Source of the DNA: Streptomyces hygroscopicus subsp. hygroscopicus
GTDB lineage: Bacteria; Actinomycetota; Actinomycetes; Streptomycetales; Streptomycetaceae
Length of the DNA: 64,000 bases
Direction of reading: 5' to 3'
Assembly (NCBI RefSeq): GCF_030269125.1
Contig: NZ_BSSM01000016.1
Location: 141,090 to 205,089 of the forward strand
Part shown: piece after piece, positions 1-8,731 of the stretch
Position numbering within the stretch: the stretch's first letter is position 1
Layout: each line of letters starts with the position of its first letter
Position numbers and translations under genes: made by a program
The notes under the pieces: generated by a model
What the model saw: the letters and a program-made list of their open reading frames with translations, nothing else
What the model was told of the DNA's origin: nothing
Database searches by the model: none

Positions 1-39
1 TTCCAGGACCTGCTGCCCGCGATCTCCGCCCATCTGTGA
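1..39 (+). CDS. 3' end of an unidentified gene (partial)
   Basis: The window opens inside a reading frame that encodes FQDLLPAISAHL and stops with TGA at 37-39. Only 12 residues are visible, too few to name a family. The next gene follows after about 100 bases on the same strand, so an operon is possible but unproven. Confidence 0.4.
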   Translation, partial: FQDLLPAISAHL

Positions 40-140
40 ACGGTCTTGATCCGATCATTGCGTGAACATGGAACCGGTGAGGGGCGGAACTCGTTGATCA
101 TCCTGGACGCGGTTTCCCGCGGTGGCCCTGGAGGACATGC

Positions 141-1307
141 ATGAGCGCGACCCTGGCCAAGGGCGGCAACGTGTCGCTGAGCAGACAGGCCCCGGGGCTG
201 ACCGCCGTGACGGTCGGGCTGGGCTGGCAGGCCGGGAGCGGCTGCGAGCTGGACGCCGGCGCGTTGCTCTGCGACGGCTCCGGCTGGGTGCCGTCCGACG
301 AGCACTTCGTCCGCCGCGACAACCCGCGCAGTCCCGACGGATCGGTCCGGCACTCCGGCCGGGGCGGACCCGTCGGCGGGGACGACCAGCGGATCCGGAT
401 CGACCTCACCCGGGTCCCGGCCGCCGTGGACAAGGTCGTCTTCCCGGTGTTCCCGAACGGGGCGGCGGGGCACGGCGACACCTTCGGACAGGTGCGGCAG
501 GCCCGCATCCGCGTCCTCGACGAGGACGGCGACACCGAACTGGCCCGCTTCGAGCTGACCGGCGCGGCCCTCGGGAACGAGACGGCACTGGTCCTCGGCG
601 AGCTGTACCGGCACGGCGCGGACTGGAAGTTCCGCGCGGTGGGCCAGGGTTACGCCTCGGGTCTCGCGGGCCTCGCGGGCGACTACGGGGTGACCGTGCC
701 GCGGGAGACGGCGGGTGAACCGGCGCCGGGGCCCGAGGCCGCTCGGGGGCCGGGTCCGATGCCGGTGTCCGACCCGGCGCCCCGGAAGGCTCCGGGTCCG
801 TACGCCGCCCCCGCACCGCCCGTCCCGCAGGCCGTGCCCGCACCGCCCGTCGCCCCCGCGTCCGCCGTGTCCCCGCCCTCCCCCGGGAGTTCCCCCATGA
901 CCTGTTTCTTCGACCCCGACCACGGCCCTGGCGTGGTGACCGTGACCTGGTCCCCGCAGTGGGGCGTGCCCCGCCCCGTCCAGACGTGCGGCGGCTGCGC
1001 CCAGCGGGTGCAGAGCACGGTGCCGCCCTTCTACACCCCGCCCCAGCAGGGTTACCCCCAGCCGGTACCGCAGGGTTACGCGCCGCAGGGCTACCCCCCT
1101 CAGGGTTATCCGCAGCAGGGATACGCCCAGCCGTACGACGACCGTCACCACGGCCACCACCACGGCCACGGAGAGCACGGCGGCCGCCGGTTCGGCGCGG
1201 GCGCGGTCATCGGCGCCGGTGCGGCCGGACTCGTCGGCGGCGCGCTGCTGAACGAGGCGTTCGACGACGACGAGCCGGACGTCGTCAACAACTTCTTCGA
1301 GGAGTGA
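141..1307 (+). CDS. TerD-family protein with proline-, QGYP- and His-rich tail
   Basis: Residues 1 to about 185 are a TerD domain (opening MSATLAKGGNVSLSR), a Ca-binding fold known from tellurite-resistance and stress clusters. The start is the ATG at 141, in the position usual for the family. The remainder is unusual. There is a Pro/Ala-rich linker (about 190-250), a Cys-containing segment with CFFDPDHG and CGGC (about 255-290), several QGYP repeats (about 297-330), a His-rich run (HHGHHHGHG), and a Gly/Ala-rich stretch near 350-372 that resembles a glycine zipper, followed by an acidic end. Family membership is clear. The function of the tail (membrane or metal association) is inference. 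Classic TerD proteins are about 190 residues, so this one is roughly double length. Confidence 0.9.
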   Translation: MSATLAKGGNVSLSRQAPGLTAVTVGLGWQAGSGCELDAGALLCDGSGWVPSDEHFVRRDNPRSPDGSVRHSGRGGPVGGDDQRIRIDLTRVPAAVDKVVFPVFPNGAAGHGDTFGQVRQARIRVLDEDGDTELARFELTGAALGNETALVLGELYRHGADWKFRAVGQGYASGLAGLAGDYGVTVPRETAGEPAPGPEAARGPGPMPVSDPAPRKAPGPYAAPAPPVPQAVPAPPVAPASAVSPPSPGSSPMTCFFDPDHGPGVVTVTWSPQWGVPRPVQTCGGCAQRVQSTVPPFYTPPQQGYPQPVPQGYAPQGYPPQGYPQQGYAQPYDDRHHGHHHGHGEHGGRRFGAGAVIGAGAAGLVGGALLNEAFDDDEPDVVNNFFEE

Positions 1308-1437
1308 CGTCCGCCTCGCGCGGATGACTCGAACTCCCCGGTCCGGCGGCGGGTCCGGACCGCCGCCGCGACCGGACGCCTACACTGGGTCGGCGCATCT
1401 GCGTCGGCTGGGCTGAGGGCGGGGACGGGAGAAGGTC

Positions 1438-1800
1438 GTGACGGACATCGCCGGGGGCTACGACGATCCGCCCGCCGAGGTGCTGACCGAGGCCGCCGCC
1501 GCGTTCGGACTGCTCGCCTCCTCCGCCCGGCTCCATCTGATGTGGGCCCTGGCACAGGGTGAGAGCGATGTCACACACCTCGCCGACCGGGTGGGCGGCG
1601 CGCTGCCCGCGGTCAGCCAGCACCTGGCGAAGCTGAAGCTCGCCGGGCTCGTCCGCTCCCGCCGCGAGGGCCGGCGGCAGGTGTACTACATCGACGATCC
1701 GGACGTCGTGACCCTGGTCCGCGTGATGGTCGGCCAGCTCACCGCCCGCGCCCGGCACACCGCCGCCCCCGTTCGCCGGCTGCACGGGATCGGCGGCTGA
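1438..1800 (+). CDS. ArsR/SmtB-family winged-helix regulator
   Basis: A 120-residue helix-turn-helix protein with a typical ArsR core: 'LLASSARLHLMWALAQGE' followed by the recognition segment AVSQHLAKLKLAGLV and a wing (RREGRRQVYYI). The start is a GTG behind the purine-rich GGGAGAAGG. A TACACT -10-like hexamer lies about 50 bases upstream at 1381. No cysteines are present, so the classic ArsR metal sites are absent and the effector cannot be guessed. It stands between terD and the LCP gene on the same strand but has its own leader. Confidence 0.9.
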   Translation: MTDIAGGYDDPPAEVLTEAAAAFGLLASSARLHLMWALAQGESDVTHLADRVGGALPAVSQHLAKLKLAGLVRSRREGRRQVYYIDDPDVVTLVRVMVGQLTARARHTAAPVRRLHGIGG

Positions 1801-1987
1801 CCGTCACCGCTCCTTCCGGCCACCGGGCAGCCGGTCCGGGTAAGAACCCCCGCCTGTACGCTCCGCTCATAGACGGGGCGCGTAAACTCCGGCTGCCGTA
1901 CCACCTCGCCCGGCCCGTGGGTGCGATGAGGTGCCTCACCTGTGAATCTCGTGTGCATCCCTGCTGTTCCGGGCCATTTGTTTGTTA

Positions 1988-2007
1988 GATTGCGCAACTA
2001 CGCAATC
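1988..2007. promoter_or_regulatory. Inverted repeat upstream of the LCP gene
   Basis: GATTGCG and CGCAATC form 7-bp perfect arms around a 6-base spacer. A second small palindrome, TTGCGCAA, sits inside it. It begins just after a TTAGAT -10-like sequence (1985-1990) and about 95 bases upstream of the LCP start. The position fits an operator covering the transcription start. The binding protein is unknown. Confidence 0.45.
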
Positions 2008-2099
2008 GAGGTGGGGCGGCACGGCACCGCCTCGTACACCACCGCGCACGCCCGGCCGCAGCGTCGACGGCCCGGCCCGACCGTTCAGGGGAGTGGGAG

Positions 2100-3830
2100 A
2101 TGAGCGACCCGTGGGACGGGCCGGCCGGCCAGGCCACACGCCGCCGCGACCGGCGGGTGCCCGGCCAGCGGGCGTCCGAGCCGGACGCCGCGCGTTCCGA
2201 GGCACCACGCGCTGACGAGGACCGCCCCCAGGGCGGCCGGGCCGCGGCCCGCGCGGCGGCCCGCTCCCGCGGGGGAAGACGTGCCCGCAGGGCCCGCCCG
2301 GCGCCGCGCGGCAAGCGCGTGCTGAAGACCGTCGCGATATCCCTGTCGACGCTCATCGTGGTCACCGCCGGCGCGGGCTGGTGGTTCTACGAGCACTTGA
2401 ACGGCAACATCCACAGCCTCTCCCTCGACGGCAAGGGCGGCACCGAGAAGGCCGACGCCTTCGGCCGCACCCCGATCAACATCCTGGTGATGGGCTCGGA
2501 CGGGCGCACCAGCGCGGCGGACTGCAAGCTCGGCGGCGGCTGTTCCCACACCGGCGTGCAGACCGGCAGCAACGCGGACGTGGAGATGGTGGTGCACATA
2601 TCCGCCGACCGCTCCAACGCCACCGTGATGAGCATCCCGCGCGACACCATGACGCAGGTCCCGGCGTGCAAGAACACCGAGAACGGCCAGTCCACCGCGG
2701 GCTACTTCGGCCAGATCAACAGCGCCCTCCAGTACGGCCCCGCCTGCCAGGTGGCGACCGTCCACCAGCTCACCGGCATCCCCATCGACCACTTCGTCAA
2801 GCTCGACTTCTCCGGCGTGGTCAAGATGTCCGACGCGGTCGGCGGCGTCCCCGTGTGCGTCAGTGACAACGTCTACGACACCTACTCGCACCTGAAGCTG
2901 TCCAAGGGCACGCACACCCTCAAGGGCGTCGCGGCCCTGGAGTTCGTGCGCTCCCGGCACGGTTTCGGCGACGGCAGCGACCTGGGTCGTACGATCTCCC
3001 AGCACATCTTCCTCAGCTCGATGATCCGCAAGTTCAAGAGCGCGGGCACGCTCACCGACCCCGGCGCGGTCTACGATCTCGCGGACGCCGCCACCAAGGC
3101 GCTCACCGTGGACGACGGGCTCGGCACGGTGAAGAAACTGATCGCGCTCGCCTCGGACGTGAACAAGGTCCCCACCAAGCGGATGACCTTCACCACCATG
3201 CAGACGGCGGCCGACCCGTCCGACGACAACCGTGTGGTGGTGGGCCCCGGCGCCAAGACACTCTTCGCCACCATCGCCAACGACCAGTCCCTGACGACCG
3301 GGTCCGGCGGCAAGAGCGCGGCGGCCTCCGCCGCCAAGAAGGCCACCACGCCGAGCGTGCCCGCCGCGCAGATCGCCGTGACGGTCGAGAACGGCACCGC
3401 CGTCACCGGCCGCGCCTCCGCCATCGCCACCGCGCTCACCGACCAGGGCTTCGGCTCCGGTACGACCACCGCCAACGCGCCGAGCCCGGCGGCGACCACC
3501 ACGCTGACCTATGGCGACGGTCAGAAGGGCGCGGCCCAGACGGTCGCCAAGGCTCTCGGCCTGTCCGGCTCGCACCTCAAGCAGGGCACCGGCACCGGCC
3601 TGACCCTGGTCATCGGTGGCGACTGGACCAGCGGCACCACCTTCCCCGGCGGCTCCACGGGCCCCGCCGACACCAAGACGGCGGTCTCCAACGCCCACGC
3701 CTCGACGGCCGACCAGGCCAAGGCGTGCGCCAAGGTCAGCTCGTACAGGACGGTCACGCTCAACGGGGTGCCCATGACGCCGTCCGAGGCGTACGCGGAG
3801 GCCCGGAACAAGCCGGACTCCGACTCCTGA
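2100..3830 (+). CDS. LCP-family (LytR-CpsA-Psr) cell-wall glycopolymer ligase with LytR_C domain
   Basis: A 576-residue membrane-anchored protein. The N-terminus (1-78) is cytoplasmic and Arg/Pro-rich, followed by one transmembrane helix at about 80-103 and then an extracellular LCP domain (about 120-300). Family signatures include NILVMGSDGR, the DVEMVVHISADR strand, SIPRDTM and the arginine-containing LEFVRSRHGFGDG. A LytR_C domain follows at about 420-510 (AVTVENGTAVTGRAS). LCP enzymes transfer polymers such as teichoic acids or arabinogalactan from a polyprenyl carrier to peptidoglycan. The ATG at 2100 has GGGAG directly upstream. It is monocistronic, and the next gene converges on it. 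Confidence 0.95.
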   Translation: MSDPWDGPAGQATRRRDRRVPGQRASEPDAARSEAPRADEDRPQGGRAAARAAARSRGGRRARRARPAPRGKRVLKTVAISLSTLIVVTAGAGWWFYEHLNGNIHSLSLDGKGGTEKADAFGRTPINILVMGSDGRTSAADCKLGGGCSHTGVQTGSNADVEMVVHISADRSNATVMSIPRDTMTQVPACKNTENGQSTAGYFGQINSALQYGPACQVATVHQLTGIPIDHFVKLDFSGVVKMSDAVGGVPVCVSDNVYDTYSHLKLSKGTHTLKGVAALEFVRSRHGFGDGSDLGRTISQHIFLSSMIRKFKSAGTLTDPGAVYDLADAATKALTVDDGLGTVKKLIALASDVNKVPTKRMTFTTMQTAADPSDDNRVVVGPGAKTLFATIANDQSLTTGSGGKSAAASAAKKATTPSVPAAQIAVTVENGTAVTGRASAIATALTDQGFGSGTTTANAPSPAATTTLTYGDGQKGAAQTVAKALGLSGSHLKQGTGTGLTLVIGGDWTSGTTFPGGSTGPADTKTAVSNAHASTADQAKACAKVSSYRTVTLNGVPMTPSEAYAEARNKPDSDS

Positions 3831-3842
3831 GCCCCGGTGCCG

Positions 3843-4712
3843 TCAGACGGGCCGCTGCGAGGCCGCCGCGTCGGGACGCAGGTCGGCGAGGGTGAGCGGA
3901 TGCGCCGGCGGATCGGGCAGCGCGATGCGGGAGGTGACGTCGAGACGGCCGCCCACGTGCAGCAGCTCGCCGGGTGCGAGCAGCCGCCAGCGCGGGTCCT
4001 CGTCCATGGGCTCGCTGGCCACGACGGCGGAGGAGAGGCCGGCCAGCGCCGCCGAGCGCACCCGCAGCCGCCCGTGCCGGCCGGTGTGGTCGAGATGGCG
4101 TGAGCCGTGATGGCCGCCGGCCGGCCGCTCCAGGACGTACAGCTCGTGGGTGTCCGGGTAGCGCAGGGCCCACAGTTCGCCGGCCGTCACGAGGATGACG
4201 TTCAGCGCGAACAGCGGCAGGTTCCCGGCGACCCACCGGGCCGCGGCCACGAGCCCCGCCGCCACGTCACCGCCGTGGGCCTCGGTCTCCCGGGTCACGA
4301 GGGCGAAGAACCGCTCGGAGTCGGTGTCGCCACGGACCAGGGCGCGGTCCTCGCCCAGGTGGCGGTCGAGCAGGTCGAGTCCCTCGATCACCCCGTTGTG
4401 CGCCAGCAGGCGGCCCCGCTGCTCGAAGGGGTGGGTGTTGCGCACGTCCAGGCCGCCCGTCGAGGCGTACCGGATGTGCGCGAGGAAGGTGGCGGACTCC
4501 ACGTCCCGGGCCTCCTCGGCGAAGGCGCGGTCCTCGTACGCGGCGATCGGCGCCTTGTGCACCTCGGGTGTGCCGTCGGCCCCGTAGTACCCGAGCCCGG
4601 TGCCGTCCGGCTCCCGGTGGCTCTGCGCGCTGAGGCTGTCGGGTGCCTCCAGCAGCCAGAAGGTGGCACGGGTGCGCCGGGGAGCGCTGGTCAGCCCGAA
4701 CAAGCGGCACAC
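3843..4712 (-). CDS. Class II glutamine amidotransferase
   Basis: A 289-residue Ntn-type amidotransferase. The second residue is the catalytic Cys (MCRLFGL), exposed after Met removal. Further family motifs are SHREPDGTGLGYY, the HIRYAS segment, NTHPF and AHNG (the oxyanion/glutamine-binding Asn-Gly), and RGDTDSERFFAL. It resembles the stand-alone YafJ/EgtC-like group, which hydrolyses gamma-glutamyl bonds. The exact substrate is not visible, and no ergothioneine genes are nearby. It ends 12 bases from the stop of the converging LCP gene. Confidence 0.9.
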   Translation of the reverse strand: MCRLFGLTSAPRRTRATFWLLEAPDSLSAQSHREPDGTGLGYYGADGTPEVHKAPIAAYEDRAFAEEARDVESATFLAHIRYASTGGLDVRNTHPFEQRGRLLAHNGVIEGLDLLDRHLGEDRALVRGDTDSERFFALVTRETEAHGGDVAAGLVAAARWVAGNLPLFALNVILVTAGELWALRYPDTHELYVLERPAGGHHGSRHLDHTGRHGRLRVRSAALAGLSSAVVASEPMDEDPRWRLLAPGELLHVGGRLDVTSRIALPDPPAHPLTLADLRPDAAASQRPV

Positions 4713-4951
4713 GGGGTCCTCCGCACAGACGGCACCTCCGAACAGAAGGTCAATCCGTTCATACCCCAGGCAAAAGGAAGATACCGGCAGGAGGGGGTGA
4801 GAGTCATGGGAACCTGAAGGAACCGCAACGCGTCCCGTTTTCCGCTCGGAATCCCCCCGAAGCCCTGCACAGGCCCTGCACAGTGTGGGGGTGCGGTCAC
4901 CCGGCCGTCACCAGCACCACGCACAGCACCACGCGCACAAGGGGGACCTCT

Positions 4952-5446
4952 GTGTCCGTTTCCGTTCTCACGACCGTTCGCCGCCTGACCGCCGCCACCG
5001 CCGTCGCGGCCGCCGTCGTCGGTGCCGCGCTGCCCGCCGCGGCCGCCGGCCGGCACTCGGGCCGCTCGCACGGTGTGGTGTACATCAGCGATGTGCGCCA
5101 CGGCGCCACGGGCCGGGGCGCCCGGTCCGACGGCGCGCTGGACCAGCAGTGGGTGGCCGTGACCAACGAGTCGCGCCGGGCGGTGAACCTGAACGGCTGG
5201 ACGCTGTCGGACGCCGCCGGACACACCTTCACGTTCCGCCACTACTCCCTCGGCGCCCGCGCCACGGTCCGTGTCCACACCGGAGTCGGCCACGACACCG
5301 GGTCCGACCTGTTCCAGGACCGCCGCTCCCAGGTCTGGGACAAGTCGGACACCGCCAAGCTGCGTGACGACCGTGGCCGCCTCGTCGACCAGGTCTCCTG
5401 GAACCGGCACCGCACCACGACCCGCACGGGCGGCCACCGTCACTGA
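4952..5446 (+). CDS. Secreted lamin-tail-domain (LTD) protein
   Basis: A 164-residue exported protein. The chosen GTG at 4952 gives a clear Sec signal peptide: basic N-region, hydrophobic Ala/Val core, and an AAAA-G cleavage region near residues 30-34. The mature part is one lamin-tail domain (VVYISDVRHG, EWVAVTNESRRAVNLNGWTLSDAAGHTF-like strands, SQVWDKSDTAKLRD). LTDs are immunoglobulin-fold modules common on secreted Streptomyces proteins. Their ligand is generally unknown. A longer in-frame reading upstream exists but would bury the signal peptide, so it was rejected. Confidence 0.85.
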   Translation: MSVSVLTTVRRLTAATAVAAAVVGAALPAAAAGRHSGRSHGVVYISDVRHGATGRGARSDGALDQQWVAVTNESRRAVNLNGWTLSDAAGHTFTFRHYSLGARATVRVHTGVGHDTGSDLFQDRRSQVWDKSDTAKLRDDRGRLVDQVSWNRHRTTTRTGGHRH

Positions 5447-5551
5447 TCCCGGTCCCGACCGGCCGAGGTGGACGGTGCGGGCGGCGCGCGGACCCTCCGG
5501 GGCGGGGCGTCGCCCGCTCGGTGTGACGGCGGGTCCTCGCGTGACGGCCGG

Positions 5552-6445
5552 TCAGAGCATGGACTCCAGCGCCTGCTCGAAGGTCGGATGGCGGAAGGTG
5601 AAGCCCGCCTTCAACAGGGCCGTCGGGACGACGCGCGCACTGCACGTGATGCTCGTCGCGAACTCGCCGAGTGCCGCGCGGAGGGCGAAGGAGGGGACCG
5701 GGGCGAGGGCCGGGCGGTGCAGGAAGCGGCCCAGAGCCCGGGTGACCTCACGGTTCGTCGGCGGCTCGGGAGCCGTGAAGTTGACGGGACCCGACAGGGC
5801 GTCGGTGTCGAGGGCGAAGCGCAGAGCCGCGATGTGGTCGGTCAGGGAGATGAACGGCCAGTACTGGTCCCCGGACCCGAGCCGCCCGCCGAGGCCCAGC
5901 CGGAACAACGGCAGCATCTTCCCGAAGGCTCCGCCCTCGCCCGCGACCACCAGCCCGGTCCGCGGATGCACCACGCGGATTCCGGCCTCCCGCGCCGGTC
6001 CTGCCGCGGCCTCCCACGCGACACAGACGGACGCCAGGAAATCGCTCCCGGCCGGCGCGCTCTCGTCCACGATCCGGCTGCCGGTGTCCCCGTAGTACCC
6101 GGTCGCGGATGCCGACACCAGCACTCGCGGCGGAACGGCCGCGCCGGCGCACGCCCGCGCGATGGTCTGGGTGCCGCACACCCGGCTGTCCCGGATCTCC
6201 CGCTTGTACGAGGCGGTCCACCGCCTGTCCCCGACCCCGGCTCCCGCCAGGTGCACCACCGCCTCCGCCCCCGCCAGCGCGACCTCACCCCCGGCCGGAT
6301 CCCAGCGTGCCACCTCGCTGCCGTCGCGCGGACCGGCGGCCGGGGCACCGCGGACCAGCCGGACGACCTGGTGCCCGTCGTCCAGGAGCGAGCGGACGAG
6401 GGCGGAACCGATGAGTCCGTTGGACCCGGTGATCGCGACGCGCAT
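5552..6445 (-). CDS. TIGR01777-family NAD(P)-dependent epimerase
   Basis: A 297-residue extended short-chain dehydrogenase with an N-terminal Rossmann motif (AITGSNGLIGSAL). Family signatures include VHLAGAGVGDRRWT, SASATGYYGDTG, VHPRTGLVVAGEGGAFGKML and a C-terminal EPPTNREVTRALGR region with a hydrophobic tail. Members are widespread (YfcH-like) and the reaction is mostly undefined. There is no obvious operon partner. The GntR gene lies about 100 bases away on the same strand. Confidence 0.9.
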   Translation of the reverse strand: MRVAITGSNGLIGSALVRSLLDDGHQVVRLVRGAPAAGPRDGSEVARWDPAGGEVALAGAEAVVHLAGAGVGDRRWTASYKREIRDSRVCGTQTIARACAGAAVPPRVLVSASATGYYGDTGSRIVDESAPAGSDFLASVCVAWEAAAGPAREAGIRVVHPRTGLVVAGEGGAFGKMLPLFRLGLGGRLGSGDQYWPFISLTDHIAALRFALDTDALSGPVNFTAPEPPTNREVTRALGRFLHRPALAPVPSFALRAALGEFATSITCSARVVPTALLKAGFTFRHPTFEQALESML

Positions 6446-6543
6446 GGCGTCCTCCAGGGGCGGTGGTGATGAGAGTGCGCTGATGTCTCTCCCGATTCAA
6501 GCCTGAAACGGACCGGTTTGCGCCGCGCCCCTCCGGACCGTGC

Positions 6544-7227
6544 TCAGGCGTCGGCGACCGCCCAGGCCGAGCATCCCGCCGTGTACGAGCCGGCCTCGCG
6601 CGCGGCCCGCTCGGCGTCGCGGGCGCGGATCGCCTCCACGAGCCCCGCGTGATCCTGGTACCGCTCGGGCGACAACTCGTCGCGGAAGTGGTCGAGCAGC
6701 GACTCGCGGATCACCTCGCCCAGGTCCGCGTGCAGTCCGATCAGCACCACGTTGTGGGAGGCGGCGACGACGGCCAGGTGGAAGGCGGCGTCGGCGTCCA
6801 CGAAGACGATCCGGTCACCGGACGACCACGCCCGCTCCCGCTGGGCGAGCGCGGCGTCGAGCCGGCGCAGGTCGTCCGCGGTGTGCCTGACGGCGGCCAG
6901 GCGTGCCGCCCGTGTCTCCAGGGCGCCGCGCACCTCGCTCACGTCGTCGGCGGGGGCCTCGGCGAAGCGGGCCCGCATCACCCCGGCCAACTCGCTGGTC
7001 GCCCGCACGTAGGTGCCCGAGCCGTGCCGGGTCTCCAGCAGCCCGGTGTGGGCGAGGGCCCGCACGGCCTCCCGGACGGTGTTGCGCGCCACTCCGAGTC
7101 GCTCGACCAGCTCCGGCTCACTGGGAATCCGCGTACCCACCGGCCACACACCGGAGGTGACCTGGCGCCGCAGCCGGTCGATCACCTGGTCGGACAGCAC
7201 TTCGCGACGGACACGCTCCAGACTCAT
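6544..7227 (-). CDS. GntR/FadR-subfamily transcriptional regulator
   Basis: A 227-residue regulator with an N-terminal winged helix (about 5-70: PSEPELVERLGVARNTVREAV and the wing RHGSGTYV) and an all-helical FCD effector domain (about 90-215) that typically binds carboxylates through metal-coordinating His residues (FHLAVVAASHN is visible). It is transcribed divergently from the MFS transporter, and only 41 bases separate the two start codons, which strongly suggests that it controls that transporter. Confidence 0.93.
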   Translation of the reverse strand: MSLERVRREVLSDQVIDRLRRQVTSGVWPVGTRIPSEPELVERLGVARNTVREAVRALAHTGLLETRHGSGTYVRATSELAGVMRARFAEAPADDVSEVRGALETRAARLAAVRHTADDLRRLDAALAQRERAWSSGDRIVFVDADAAFHLAVVAASHNVVLIGLHADLGEVIRESLLDHFRDELSPERYQDHAGLVEAIRARDAERAAREAGSYTAGCSAWAVADA

Positions 7228-7268
7228 CCTCTGATTCTACGAGGGGCCATTGGACGTCGGGTCATCCC

Positions 7269-8528
7269 ATGAGTCAACATAGCGCCATGCTGAGCGATGG
7301 ACGGACGAGTCGACAGGCCCCCCGTGCCGACGAGGACGCGGGGGCAGGCTCGCGGGCGCGTCGGCTGGCGGTCCTGGCCGTCGTCATGGCGGCGCTCAAC
7401 CTGCGCCCGGCGGTCACCAGCCTGGGCCCGGTCCTCGAAGAGGTGCGCACCTCGCTCGCCATGAGCGGCACCGCCGCGGGGCTGCTGACGTCCGTTCCCG
7501 CCGCCTGTTTCGCGGTGGTCGGCTTCGCCGCGCCGCGGTTGGCCCGGCGCCTCGGCCCGAGCGGAGCCGTCCTGGCCGGCTCCGTGGCACTGGCGCTCGG
7601 CCTCGCCCTGCGTCCGCTCGCCGTGAACGCCACGCTCTTCGTCGTGCTCAGCGCCGTCGCGCTCGCCGGGATCGCCATCGCCAACGTGCTGCTTCCGGCA
7701 GTGGTCAAGCAGCGATTCCCGGATCGGGTCGGCGCGATGACGGGCCTGTACGCCATGGCGCTGAACGCCGGCGCCTCCGGTGCCGCCGCGATCACGGTGC
7801 CGGTGACCCGGGCGCTCGGCGGCGACTGGCGGTTCGGGCTCGGGGGCTGGGCCGTGCTCGCCGTCCTGGCCGTACCACCCTGGCTCGGTCTGGCCCGTCG
7901 CCGTGCGCGGGCCGCCGGTCCGCGCGCAGAGGTGCCGCGACGCACGCCTGCGGCCGGCGTCCGCCTCACCCGCGATCCGACGGCCTGGGCGCTCACCGCC
8001 TACTTCGGCCTCCAGGCCAGTGCCGCGTACATCCTCATCGGCTGGCTGCCGCAGATCTTCCGCGACGCGGGCCTCTCGGCCGAGGCCGCCGGACTGCTGT
8101 TCTCCGTGACCTCGCTGCTCGGCGTCCCGTTGTCCTTCGTGCTGTCCGCCGTCGCCGGGCGGCTTCGCGGCCAGAGCGGCATCGCGCTCCTCGTCGGCGG
8201 GTGCGGCCTGGCCGGCTTCGCCGGACTGTGGGCCGCGCCGGCCACGGCGCCCTGGCTCTGGGCCGCGCTGCTCGGCGTGGCCAACTGCTCCTTTCCGCTG
8301 GCCCTGACGATGATCGGCATGCGCGGCCGGGACGGGGACACCGTCGCCCGCCTCTCCGGCTTCGTACAGAGCTTCGGCTATCTGCTGTCGATCCCCGGGC
8401 CCGTCGTCGTCGGCGTCCTCTACCAGCATTCCGGCGGCTGGCGGACCCCTCTGGTGTTCGTGATGGCGCTGACGGTCGTGCAGTCGGGAGCCGGGCTGCT
8501 GGCCGGCCGTGACCGTCAGGTCGGCTGA
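7269..8528 (+). CDS. CynX/NimT-type MFS transporter
   Basis: A 419-residue polytopic protein with about 12 hydrophobic helices. The opening helix with NLRPAVTSLGPVLEEV is characteristic of the cyanate/2-nitroimidazole (CynX/NimT/YeaN) MFS branch, as is the LPAVVKQRFPDRVGAMTGLY loop. The substrate is unknown, and the family exports or imports small anionic or aromatic compounds. The divergent FCD-type GntR gene suggests induction by a carboxylate ligand (inference). Confidence 0.9.
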   Translation: MSQHSAMLSDGRTSRQAPRADEDAGAGSRARRLAVLAVVMAALNLRPAVTSLGPVLEEVRTSLAMSGTAAGLLTSVPAACFAVVGFAAPRLARRLGPSGAVLAGSVALALGLALRPLAVNATLFVVLSAVALAGIAIANVLLPAVVKQRFPDRVGAMTGLYAMALNAGASGAAAITVPVTRALGGDWRFGLGGWAVLAVLAVPPWLGLARRRARAAGPRAEVPRRTPAAGVRLTRDPTAWALTAYFGLQASAAYILIGWLPQIFRDAGLSAEAAGLLFSVTSLLGVPLSFVLSAVAGRLRGQSGIALLVGGCGLAGFAGLWAAPATAPWLWAALLGVANCSFPLALTMIGMRGRDGDTVARLSGFVQSFGYLLSIPGPVVVGVLYQHSGGWRTPLVFVMALTVVQSGAGLLAGRDRQVG

Positions 8529-8731
8529 CACCGTGTCACCCGCCACGCGTTCGGGACCGTCTCCGTCCGGAGCGTGAAACCGCACTCCGCGCCCTGCTCG
8601 GCCGGGCGAACCGGTCCCCTTCGATCCCCTGTGTCCCTGCCTCCCCAGCGGTCCGTGGAGACCCGGTCGCGAGAGGGGCGGTGGGGTAGGGTACGGGCTG
8701 CTTGGTTCAACGTTCAGCTTGAGGAGGGTCC

